Positions 9,019 through 16,258 of a stretch of 64,000 nucleotides of DNA are shown one piece after another. Origin of the DNA: JBBQBM01 sp038317375 (GTDB lineage: Bacteria > Patescibacteriota > Saccharimonadia > Saccharimonadales > JAGQMS01); NCBI GenBank assembly GCA_038317375.1, contig JBBQBM010000001.1, forward strand, positions 21,899 through 85,898, written 5' to 3'. The notes beneath the pieces were generated by a model. That model made no database searches, had not been told where the DNA came from, and saw only the letters and a list, made by a program, of their open reading frames with translations. Positions within the stretch are counted from its first letter, which is position 1, and each line of letters begins with the position of its first letter. A program made the position numbers and the translations under genes.

Positions 9019-9188
9019 CGCAAACTCCATACCGCAACGCCTAAATCGGCGGCAAAGCCACCGTTTTGGTCGTTGCTTTTGATACATAACTGCGTCACCG
9101 TCTCCGCTACTCTTTCGCAGTGTTCTCGACACAGCTCAATCCGTTGCTCGCCGCTTCCTTGTTCTGTTATCAAATATGAAGTTTGCAT
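9015..9188 (-). CDS. small cysteine-containing hypothetical protein
   Basis: 57-aa ORF beginning MQTSYLITEQ and ending VAVWSLR. It fills the gap between the CcdA-like gene and the ATP-cone gene: its start is 4 bases after the CcdA-like stop, and its TGA overlaps the ATP-cone ATG (ATGA). That tight packing supports a real gene. The sequence has three cysteines (CREHC and TQLC) in a helical, charged segment. No known family recognised. Confidence 0.5.
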   Translation of the reverse strand: MQTSYLITEQGSGEQRIELCREHCERVAETVTQLCIKSNDQNGGFAADLGVAVWSLR

Positions 9189-9192
9189 AGTG

Positions 9193-9894
9193 CTAGCCGA
9201 AGTTTACCGTGCCGTTGGCAATTAAGATTAATATCCAGCCTAAGCTGACTAATAGCAGCCCCATGAATAGTCGCATAGTGCCTTTGCTGTCTTCCTTCCA
9301 TTTTGCGACAGCACTGATCTTTGCGCCTCCAGCCACCATGAACAAAATCACAATTAGTGGCAAGACAAATATGAAGTTATAAAGCACCATCATCATCAGT
9401 GCCGTGAAATCGAAGTTAATTCGTAGAATCGTAATGATGGCTAGGTACGGCGCGCCGGTGCAGGGCAGCTCAACAGCCGCTACAAAAGCACCTAAAAACA
9501 TCACGCCCATAATGCTCGTTTTTGACGTCGAATAATCATGAATCTTATTTGCAAACTTAGTTGGGATCTGTAGGCTAAAGCCCTTGCCGTACCAGAAGTA
9601 ATCTTTGACTTCCAAAATTCCACCAAGTACCACAAGAGAACCAACTGCCAGCGACAAATACTCGGCAATTACAATTGGGATAGAGGTGAAGAAATACACC
9701 AGGCCTAGTCCGGCAGCCAAATAGGTAACATAAATCGCAAAGATATAAGCCATTCCGGTGACGATGAGTTTTTTGGTGCCCTTACCGCTTCCTAAGATTA
9801 CCGAAACCATCAAAATAAGGACACCGATTGCGCATGGGTTGATTGAGTCTATCGCCGCCGAGCCGATGACTAAGCCTAGTGTTGGCAAATCCAT
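9193..9894 (-). CDS. CcdA/DsbD-like membrane electron-transfer protein
   Basis: 233-aa integral membrane protein with about six hydrophobic segments. The first contains DSINPCAIG and the fourth contains ELPCTGAPY; paired cysteines in such NPC and PC..AP contexts are the hallmark of CcdA and the DsbD transmembrane domain, which carry reducing equivalents from cytoplasmic thioredoxin to extracytoplasmic thiols. Its ATG shares one base with the stop of the preceding gene (TAATG), so the two are translationally coupled. Neighbours (anchored Cys/His protein upstream, disulfide reductase downstream) fit a transmembrane thiol pathway. Confidence 0.88.
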   Translation of the reverse strand: MDLPTLGLVIGSAAIDSINPCAIGVLILMVSVILGSGKGTKKLIVTGMAYIFAIYVTYLAAGLGLVYFFTSIPIVIAEYLSLAVGSLVVLGGILEVKDYFWYGKGFSLQIPTKFANKIHDYSTSKTSIMGVMFLGAFVAAVELPCTGAPYLAIITILRINFDFTALMMMVLYNFIFVLPLIVILFMVAGGAKISAVAKWKEDSKGTMRLFMGLLLVSLGWILILIANGTVNFG

Positions 9895-10811
9895 TAATCT
9901 ACCTTCCTGTTTAGATAGTAGGCACCGGTCTCTTCAAGAGTACATTCTTTAAGTCCCTCGCCGGTTACTCCAAATTCTGGACAACGTGTTTTGTCACGGA
10001 TCCCGTACTGTTCGCAGAGCCGGCTAGTCTTAAGCTTCGTAGGCGCGAACTCCATAATTATGCAGTCCCCGGGAGGCACTAAACTCTCGTTACGGATGAC
10101 ATAGCTGCTAGGTGTATCTAGTTTAGTCTGAATGTAAGTATCGATGTCCTTATTGAACTGATACACAAAAACTTGAGGTTCAGCTTCTTGTCCGTCGCAA
10201 GTTTGGCCCTTATTCCCCACGAAAGACTTCATTCCCACGGCGTCAGAAGTTATTAAGCCGTCAATAGCGGCGTGACCAGAAGAATCTGGTTTATCGCCGT
10301 CAACTTGGTCTTCGATAATACTGTTAGCGAGTGGGTAACTCATCATTTCGTTCGAAATCGAACCACCGACTACGTTCATAAAATGCCCTAGTGTCGCGTC
10401 GGTGCTTGTATCTACAACCACGCCTTCTAGGTGAATGCGTTGATCGTTGTGTTCATGGAGAATGGGCGTACCAATTTTGTTAGACAAAAAGCCCGACGGG
10501 TTTCTAAGTTCCAACTGGACGCCACAGGCCCAAGCCTCAAAATCAGCATGCCAATGTACCGGGCCACCCGAGTCGGAATGAGTGTTCAAATAAATCGTGC
10601 TACCAAACAGTGTCCCAGTCGACGCGATAATCGTAAAAGCAATAAGTAAAAATAACGGTAACCGAAGATGAGGCTTATTATTTTTGCTCATCCCGGCAAC
10701 CAGAACCAAGATTAGAAGCGCCACAGTAGAAACCAAAACGACTCGTACCCCGAGTGTTCTAACGTCTGCCTCTAGGTTGTTTGCGCTAGCAATTAACGGA
10801 AATCCACCCAT
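9894..10811 (-). CDS. membrane-anchored His/Cys-rich extracytoplasmic protein
   Basis: 305 aa. Two membrane segments (about 22-42 and 52-72) are followed by a large, probably external domain. The domain has histidine clusters NTHSDSGGPVHWHADFEAWACG and LHEHNDQRIHLEG, then cysteines CDGQ, GDCIIME, RLCEQYG, TRCPEF and KECTLEE. The histidine spacing suggests metal (perhaps copper or iron) binding, which is inference. No named family is recognised. It heads the minus-strand redox operon and is coupled to the CcdA-like gene, so it could be that protein's redox client. Confidence 0.7.
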   Translation of the reverse strand: MGGFPLIASANNLEADVRTLGVRVVLVSTVALLILVLVAGMSKNNKPHLRLPLFLLIAFTIIASTGTLFGSTIYLNTHSDSGGPVHWHADFEAWACGVQLELRNPSGFLSNKIGTPILHEHNDQRIHLEGVVVDTSTDATLGHFMNVVGGSISNEMMSYPLANSIIEDQVDGDKPDSSGHAAIDGLITSDAVGMKSFVGNKGQTCDGQEAEPQVFVYQFNKDIDTYIQTKLDTPSSYVIRNESLVPPGDCIIMEFAPTKLKTSRLCEQYGIRDKTRCPEFGVTGEGLKECTLEETGAYYLNRKVD

Positions 10812-10891
10812 TGTCTATATATAGCTCCTAGATGGTACTATACCATAAGCATAAGCGAATATTAACGCTACAAAAGGGAGGGAAAAGTAGG

Positions 10892-13573
10892 TTGGGTGAG
10901 TGGTTTAAAGAACCAAGCGAAAAAGTTCAAACCAAACTTGGTGTCTCGCCAGAAAGTGGGTTGAGTCTAGCCGAAGCCACGCTGCGGCTCAAAAAATACG
11001 GGCCAAACCATCTCAAGCCTGCAAAAAAGATCAATCCCTTCGCCTTGTTTTTCTCGCAGTTTAAAGATGTTTTGGTCATCGTTTTAATAATCTCGGCAAC
11101 GGTGTCGTTAGCACTTAGTTTTATCGACGACGCTGGTAGCATCCGCGAGTCGCTACTTATCTTTGCAATAGTTATCGCCATTGCCATAATTGGTTTCTTT
11201 AATGAATACAAAGCCGAAAAGACGGTTGAAGCGCTAAGTAGGCTTGTCGGCCAAAACGCTGAGGTCCGTCGTGGCGGTCAGACCATTAGTATCAGCGCCG
11301 ACCAGTTAGTTCCGGGCGACATAGTTATTCTCGCCGAAGGCCAAAAGATCCCAGCCGATCTGCGGCTTATCAAAGTCAAAAACTTGCTGATAAACGAAGC
11401 TAGCTTAACTGGCGAATCTTTGTCGGTGTCTAAGAACGCTTTGACGATTCCTGGCACTGTGCCTCTTGGCGACCAAAAAAATATGGCCTTTGCGGGGACA
11501 TTTGTCTCGGCCGGAATAGGCGAGGGTATAGTCGTAGAAACAGCTAGTAATACCGAGCTCGGCAAAATTGCTACATTAGTTAATAGCATCGAAGTCGACG
11601 AGACGCCAATGCAACGTAAGCTTGATGATCTTGGCAAAAAGCTAGGTCTATTTATTATGCTAATTTGCGCCGTCGTCTTCGTTATCATCTTCTTTTTCGT
11701 TAGCGAAGCCGTCGATAAATCGCTCGTCCAGCGCCTAATCTTTGCCTTCACAGCAGCGGTGGCATTGGCTGTAGCCGCAATCCCTGAGGGCTTAGCATTT
11801 GTTGTTCGTATTAGTTTGGCACTCGGGGCGCGGCGCATGGCTACAAAGCACGCACTGGTACGCAAGCTCTCGGCGGTTGAGGCGCTGGGTAGTACAGATG
11901 TTATTTGTGCCGACAAAACCGGTACGCTCACAAAGGGCGAGATGACGGTTCGCGAAATACACGCCATTGGTAGCCGTTTCGATGTTTCTGGCAGTGGCTA
12001 TCAACTAGAAGGTGCTATCTCCGGAAAACCCAACAAAGCCCTCGAACTAATTTTGCGTATTGGGGTCCTCTGCAACAGAGCCCACCTGCATAGTGGTACT
12101 GTGCTTGGTGACGGGACAGAGGGTGCTCTGCTCGTCTCAGCCGCCAAGAACAAGCAAGCATACGAGGCGGTTCGCAAGGACTTTACGTTAATTGATGAGG
12201 TGCCTTTCACCAGCGAGCGAAAGGTCATGAGCACAGTGCACAAAATCGACAGTGGTTATTTCGTAGCGCACAAAGGCGCCGTCGAGTTGATGCTTCAAAA
12301 CTGCAAGTCTTATGTTTCCGAATCAGGCCAGGTCAAGAAGCTAACTGAAGAAGTCCGCACAGATATAACTAAACTCAACTCAAGTCTGTCGCAAAAAGCT
12401 ATGCGTGTTCTGGCCTTTGCCTACAAACAGGTCGACACAAAACCAAAAGATGATAAAAATATAGAATCCGATCTAATATACGTTGGCCTGCAAGCCATGA
12501 TGGACCCTCCCCGCGAAGAGGTTATCGAAGTTATTCATAGGGCCCAGGCCGAAAGCGGCATTCGGGTCATTATGATCACCGGCGACTATGTCGAAACAGC
12601 CATAGCCGTCGCCCGCGAGATTGGCATCACTGGCGACGCTTTAACCGGTGTCGAGCTCGATGCCATGACTCAGGCCGAGTTCGAGAAAAAGGTTGAAAGT
12701 ATCTCGGTTTATGCGCGCGTTAACCCCGAGCACAAAATCCGCATCGTCCAGGCTCTCAAAAAACACGGCCACCAAGTTGCCATGACAGGCGACGGCGTCA
12801 ATGACGCCCCAGCCATCAAAGCCGCTGATATCGGCATTGCTATGGGTATTACAGGCACAGATGCCGCCAAAGAAGCCGCCGACTTAATCTTGCTCGACGA
12901 TCGGTTCCTGACAATTATCAGCGCCATCGAAGAAGGCCGGGGAATCTTCGACAATGTCCGCAAATTCGTCAACTTCCTAATATCCTGTAACATTGCCGAG
13001 GTTTTGGCTGTGCTGTTTGGAATAGTTTTCTTCCATAACCTCATCCTAACCGCCGCCCAACTGTTGTTTATTAATATCGTCACCGACGGCTTGCCAGCCG
13101 TAGCGCTCGGTAGCGACCCCGCTCAGCGCGATGTCCTACGCGCCAAGCCACAGCGCTTCCAGGAGGCAATTCTAAATCGCCGTGTCTGGATCGAAATCTT
13201 CGTTTTCGGGAGCCTAATGACAATCGCCTTACTAATCCAGTTTTGGTATAACCACACCCACGAAGGAGCGCTAGCGGCTGTTTCGGCGGCCTTCACAGCC
13301 ATGGTCGTCTACGAGCTTGTTAGGCTAATCGACATCCGCACAGATTACAAAATTCGTTGGTTCTCTAACCCCTGGCTAAGCGTCGCCATTGCCTCGTCGT
13401 TCATCCTGCAGTTTGCGGTGCTTTACGTTCCGTTTATGGCTACATATTTCGTGGTTGGTCCTCTAAGTAGCCATGACTGGGTGTTTATGATAGTCGGCAG
13501 CATTACCTTGTTCGTAATAATGAAAGTTCTAAATCCATTCTTCGACCGATTCGGCCCTGAAACCGTAACATAG
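10892..13573 (+). CDS. Ca2+-type P-type ATPase (P2A-like)
   Basis: About 893 aa. Seen: cation ATPase N-terminal domain (KLGVSPESGLSLAEA), actuator motif LTGESLSV, M4 AAIPEGLAF, phosphorylation site DKTGTLTKGE, hinge TGDGVNDAPA, M5 NIAEV and M6 FINIVTDGLPAVALG. The M4 PEGL, M5 N..E and M6 N..TD residues match the SERCA/PMR1 calcium sites, so Ca2+ (or Mn2+) export is expected. Start choice: GGGAGG at 10876-10881 lies 10 bases before TTG 10892, and a TACTAT box around 10836 would initiate after the in-frame ATG at 10832; the ATG 10832 form (913 aa) remains possible. Divergent from the redox operon. Confidence 0.92.
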   Translation: MGEWFKEPSEKVQTKLGVSPESGLSLAEATLRLKKYGPNHLKPAKKINPFALFFSQFKDVLVIVLIISATVSLALSFIDDAGSIRESLLIFAIVIAIAIIGFFNEYKAEKTVEALSRLVGQNAEVRRGGQTISISADQLVPGDIVILAEGQKIPADLRLIKVKNLLINEASLTGESLSVSKNALTIPGTVPLGDQKNMAFAGTFVSAGIGEGIVVETASNTELGKIATLVNSIEVDETPMQRKLDDLGKKLGLFIMLICAVVFVIIFFFVSEAVDKSLVQRLIFAFTAAVALAVAAIPEGLAFVVRISLALGARRMATKHALVRKLSAVEALGSTDVICADKTGTLTKGEMTVREIHAIGSRFDVSGSGYQLEGAISGKPNKALELILRIGVLCNRAHLHSGTVLGDGTEGALLVSAAKNKQAYEAVRKDFTLIDEVPFTSERKVMSTVHKIDSGYFVAHKGAVELMLQNCKSYVSESGQVKKLTEEVRTDITKLNSSLSQKAMRVLAFAYKQVDTKPKDDKNIESDLIYVGLQAMMDPPREEVIEVIHRAQAESGIRVIMITGDYVETAIAVAREIGITGDALTGVELDAMTQAEFEKKVESISVYARVNPEHKIRIVQALKKHGHQVAMTGDGVNDAPAIKAADIGIAMGITGTDAAKEAADLILLDDRFLTIISAIEEGRGIFDNVRKFVNFLISCNIAEVLAVLFGIVFFHNLILTAAQLLFINIVTDGLPAVALGSDPAQRDVLRAKPQRFQEAILNRRVWIEIFVFGSLMTIALLIQFWYNHTHEGALAAVSAAFTAMVVYELVRLIDIRTDYKIRWFSNPWLSVAIASSFILQFAVLYVPFMATYFVVGPLSSHDWVFMIVGSITLFVIMKVLNPFFDRFGPETVT

Positions 13574-13588
13574 AGCATTAAAAGAATA

Positions 13589-13617
13589 TTGACATAAGTA
13601 CTATTGTATGCTAATAT
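13589..13617 (+). promoter_or_regulatory. near-perfect extended sigma70-type promoter
   Basis: TTGACA (13589-13594), a 17-base spacer, then TGC-TAATAT with the -10 at 13612-13617 and an extended -10 TG. It is one of the best promoters in the window. Start of transcription is expected near 13624, giving a leader of about 50 bases before the 52-aa ORF. It sits right after the ATPase stop and serves the two small ORFs. Confidence 0.85.
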
Positions 13618-13672
13618 GTAGTTACTGTCTTGAAATAAAGACAAAAACCAATACAAAACTAAAAAGGTAAAA

Positions 13673-13831
13673 ATGCTTGGACTAAACAAAAAACCAAACA
13701 AGTCGAAAAAACTAAGTACCAAAAGTGCTAAGTCGACTAAAAAGTCTAGTAGAGCCAGCGAAGCCAAAGCCATGTTAAAAGCCATGAAGGCTCGCAAAAA
13801 AGCTCGTCCAGACGACTGCGTTTTCTGCTAA
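13673..13831 (+). CDS. small Lys/Ser-rich basic peptide ending in CVFC
   Basis: 52-aa ORF with AAAAAGGT as ribosome site 4-10 bases upstream. The first 47 residues are very Lys/Ser/Ala-rich with no hydrophobic segment; the end is RPDDCVFC. It is preceded by a near-consensus promoter and followed by a strong hairpin, so high expression is likely. The basic body with a terminal CxxC could be a nucleic-acid-binding peptide, a modified-peptide precursor or a metal-binding peptide; none can be shown here. No homologous family recognised. Confidence 0.6.
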   Translation: MLGLNKKPNKSKKLSTKSAKSTKKSSRASEAKAMLKAMKARKKARPDDCVFC

Positions 13832-13849
13832 GTATTTAGCCGTGACTTT

Positions 13850-13890
13850 AAGAAGATTCTTGGCAGTCAACACGACTGCCAAGCCTTCTT
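13850..13890 (+). terminator. strong intercistronic hairpin between two small ORFs
   Basis: AAGAAG (13850-13855) pairs with CTTCTT (13885-13890), and CTTGGCAGTC (13859-13868) pairs with GACTGCCAAG (13874-13883) around the loop AACAC. About 16 pairs in total. There is no T-run after it, so it is more likely a processing, stability or partial-attenuation element than a full terminator; the second ORF with its own AAAGGG site begins 33 bases downstream. Confidence 0.6.
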
Positions 13891-13922
13891 AAACGTACTA
13901 AAAAACGAAAGGGTATAACAAA

Positions 13923-14024
13923 ATGGAAGCACTCTCACAACTCGGCTACGAACTCATCGACACCACTCATTTAGATATTTTGGCTGTTGACCAAGAACTA
14001 AAAGCTGAAGAACCAGTTAATTAA
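13923..14024 (+). CDS. small acidic peptide
   Basis: 33-aa ORF starting MEALSQLGYE and ending EEPVN, with GAAAGGG about 9 bases before the ATG. It is acidic, in contrast to the strongly basic 52-aa peptide just upstream in the same transcript. The last 8 bases overlap the 3' end of the convergent HAD gene. Function unknown; reality of the ORF rests on the ribosome site and the strong upstream promoter. Confidence 0.45.
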   Translation: MEALSQLGYELIDTTHLDILAVDQELKAEEPVN

Positions 14025-14664
14025 TTAAATCTGCGATTCCTGGGACACTAACAGCTCCTGCTTCAGAGAATTGTTCAGCAGTTGTTAGCCCGGTCTCGAC
14101 ACCTACGAAATTAAAGCCTGCTCCAGTGGCCGCTTTCATATCTAACAGACCGTCACCGACATAAGTTACTTCTTCAGGACTAATATGCACACCATGCAAC
14201 CAAGCTAAAGTTGGTTTAAAAACTCTTGGGTCTGGCTTATGATGTGGGGTATCGTCACAAGTTTGAACATAATCAATAAATACTCTAGGAAATGCGGTTC
14301 TTACTAAGTCGTGCGACAGGCTAGCTATTGTGGTTGCAGTGATAATGCCCATTAACTTCCCAGCTACTCTCAGGTGCCTAAGGGTAGGAACTGTACCCGG
14401 GAATATATCTTTTGGATATTCGTCGTGACAGGTCCAATTATTAACAATAGCTTGTTCAGCGTCGTCGGTTTCGTATAGATTGCTTACTATCACCGGAAAA
14501 GGCTCGCCCCAATGTTTTGCAATTTTTTCATCAGTTAGGGTTATTCCATAAAATTCTAAAGCGACACGCTTATGTTGAGCCCACTTGGCCTGTATGGTTG
14601 CAACAAGGGTGTCGTCGAAATCAAACAATACCGCCTTAGTATCTTCGCCAATGTATTCGCTCAT
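14017..14664 (-). CDS. HAD-superfamily phosphatase (phosphoglycolate phosphatase-like)
   Basis: 215-aa soluble hydrolase. Motif I is LFDFDDTLVAT (nucleophile and acid/base Asp), motif II is IITATT, motif III is the Lys in HHKPDPRVF, and motif IV is TYVGDGLLDMKAA. The helical cap between motif I and II marks subfamily I, which includes phosphoglycolate and other small-molecule phosphatases. Substrate cannot be assigned. Monocistronic or paired with the upstream 250-aa gene on the same strand (76-base gap). Confidence 0.88.
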   Translation of the reverse strand: MSEYIGEDTKAVLFDFDDTLVATIQAKWAQHKRVALEFYGITLTDEKIAKHWGEPFPVIVSNLYETDDAEQAIVNNWTCHDEYPKDIFPGTVPTLRHLRVAGKLMGIITATTIASLSHDLVRTAFPRVFIDYVQTCDDTPHHKPDPRVFKPTLAWLHGVHISPEEVTYVGDGLLDMKAATGAGFNFVGVETGLTTAEQFSEAGAVSVPGIADLIN

Positions 14665-14739
14665 TCGGGCATTATCTTGATGTGGCCAACTTTATGCAAG
14701 CACTAGCGATTTAAAATAACATCTGTTTTGAGGTTACTT

Positions 14740-15492
14740 TTAGCCCCAACGCCAACCCTTAGGAAACTTGTCTAGCTCTGCTAAACGCAATTCTCTAAGT
14801 TCTTTCTGTTTTTGACCAGATCCTTGATACCAATAGCCAATAATAAGTGCTTGGGTCTCCCACGCTGAGTAAGAAGCGTGTGGTGCTGGAAACGGATGAT
14901 TCTTAAAAACAACAAGGTCGCCAGTTTCTTGCTGAATGTTTACAGTTGATGGCATAAGGGGAAAATAATAGTGACCTAACTTCCTAGTAGCCCAAGTACG
15001 GCACGGCTCTATGTGGATAAAACTACCGTCGTTAATACACGAAATAGAACCATCAGGACTCCCGGGCCATGGCTGTACGCTAAGGCGACGAGGCGCATCA
15101 TTATAATCCAGGCGAAGACTCCCGGTTATCGGGCCATAAAGCCTATAAGTCTCATCGATTTCGTCATACACACCGTCTATATGAGCATCGACACACTCCG
15201 ACTTCAAATCTGCGTGGGCTAGGCCAGATAACGCTACGAAACCTTCGGGGCAGTCATGCTTATTGTATTCATCAACAAGCTTATCTAGATATTTAAGCTC
15301 CGGAATGTGTTCATAAGTAGTAGTGATGTTGGCATCATCCACTTCCTCCTCCTGAGTACTTAGATTATCAAGAAGCTCGAGTGCTTCGTCTGGTGTCAAG
15401 AATCCTCGCAAGGCTACTGATGACACTTCGGGATCGCTATAGAGTAAATCTCCTACGCATTCTTCTATCAGGTGCTTTCGACGTCGTTGCAT
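14740..15492 (-). CDS. hypothetical protein, possible 2OG-Fe(II) oxygenase
   Basis: 250 aa, soluble. The middle contains AHIDGVYDEIDETYRLYG and, about 100 residues later, a strand TGDLVVFKNHPFPAPHASYS. An H-x-D pair followed by a distal His after a DLVVF strand is the metal-ligand pattern of 2-oxoglutarate/Fe(II) dioxygenases, but overall similarity is too low to be sure. The N-terminal third is acidic and helical. No signal peptide. Function unknown. Confidence 0.55.
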   Translation of the reverse strand: MQRRRKHLIEECVGDLLYSDPEVSSVALRGFLTPDEALELLDNLSTQEEEVDDANITTTYEHIPELKYLDKLVDEYNKHDCPEGFVALSGLAHADLKSECVDAHIDGVYDEIDETYRLYGPITGSLRLDYNDAPRRLSVQPWPGSPDGSISCINDGSFIHIEPCRTWATRKLGHYYFPLMPSTVNIQQETGDLVVFKNHPFPAPHASYSAWETQALIIGYWYQGSGQKQKELRELRLAELDKFPKGWRWG

Positions 15493-15537
15493 CGGGGCAT
15501 TATTTTACACAAAAGGCACTATTGCAAGCATGAGCGG

Positions 15538-15565
15538 AATAATACTTAACACGACAAGTATTATT
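15538..15565. repeat. palindrome family copy 1 (intergenic)
   Basis: Arms AATAATACTT and AAGTATTATT around an 8-base centre AACACGAC. It lies between the sortase stop and the start region of the upstream-transcribed 250-aa gene. It belongs to a family with consensus WTACTTRACRYGTYAAGTAW that also occurs at 18021, 28443, 38866 and 44157. This copy departs from consensus at one central base. Confidence 0.75.
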
Positions 15566-15579
15566 TAGCTGACCTTTGT

Positions 15580-16248
15580 CTACGGATTCTTTATTTCTTC
15601 GGTTATGGCTATGATGCGGTGGTCGTAGGTTTTGTCTTTTGCTAGATAATTCCCGCCGCATGTAATGAGGTTCAGTTGGTTGTCTATGCTGGGATCTTGC
15701 GAGAACAAAACATTTAGCGCATCTTCGAGATTAACTGTTTGTACTTCTTTGACGCGGTAGCTGAGAGTTTTGCCACTACCTAGTTCTAGCGAGAATCTGT
15801 CGCCAGGAAGTAGAGCAGACAGCTTGGCGAATATCCCGTCATTGATGTGACCGTTGATATGCCCATCAATAATGCTGAGTCCCTTGTCGCCAGGGCGAGC
15901 AGACCCGACATACCATCCAGCCATATGGACATTATTAGGCACAGCGATCTGGTTGTGCTGATCTAAACCAACTTTTTGCAAGTAGCCGTCTATGCCGATG
16001 CTTGGGGCGACAATGCGTTTCGGGTCGTTATTGTTGCCTTGCCAGACAAAACCAGACTTTTCCGGAGGAGTTTCGTCTGGAGTGTCGGTCGAGATGGTGA
16101 TGACGCGGTCTGCCGCCGAGACCGGAGCATCAAGGACGTCTGTCGAATTAAGACGCAAGGCTATTACGATACCAATGATAATAACGAGGCTGATTACGAT
16201 ATGTGCAGTCGGCTTTTTTAAGAATTTTTGCAACAATGCACGATTCAT
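15580..16248 (-). CDS. sortase
   Basis: 222-aa membrane-anchored cysteine transpeptidase. One membrane segment (about 15-32) is followed by a sortase beta-barrel: catalytic His130 in IIDGHING, Cys197 in LITCGGNYL and Arg211 in YDHRI. The DGH..G and ITCGG contexts resemble class E/F-type sortases more than class A. Ten bases separate it from the stop of the surface-protein gene upstream, which carries a PNTGF motif at its end, so the pair is a likely sortase-substrate unit. Confidence 0.9.
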   Translation of the reverse strand: MNRALLQKFLKKPTAHIVISLVIIIGIVIALRLNSTDVLDAPVSAADRVITISTDTPDETPPEKSGFVWQGNNNDPKRIVAPSIGIDGYLQKVGLDQHNQIAVPNNVHMAGWYVGSARPGDKGLSIIDGHINGHINDGIFAKLSALLPGDRFSLELGSGKTLSYRVKEVQTVNLEDALNVLFSQDPSIDNQLNLITCGGNYLAKDKTYDHRIIAITEEIKNP

Positions 16249-16258
16249 AAAGCCGCAG

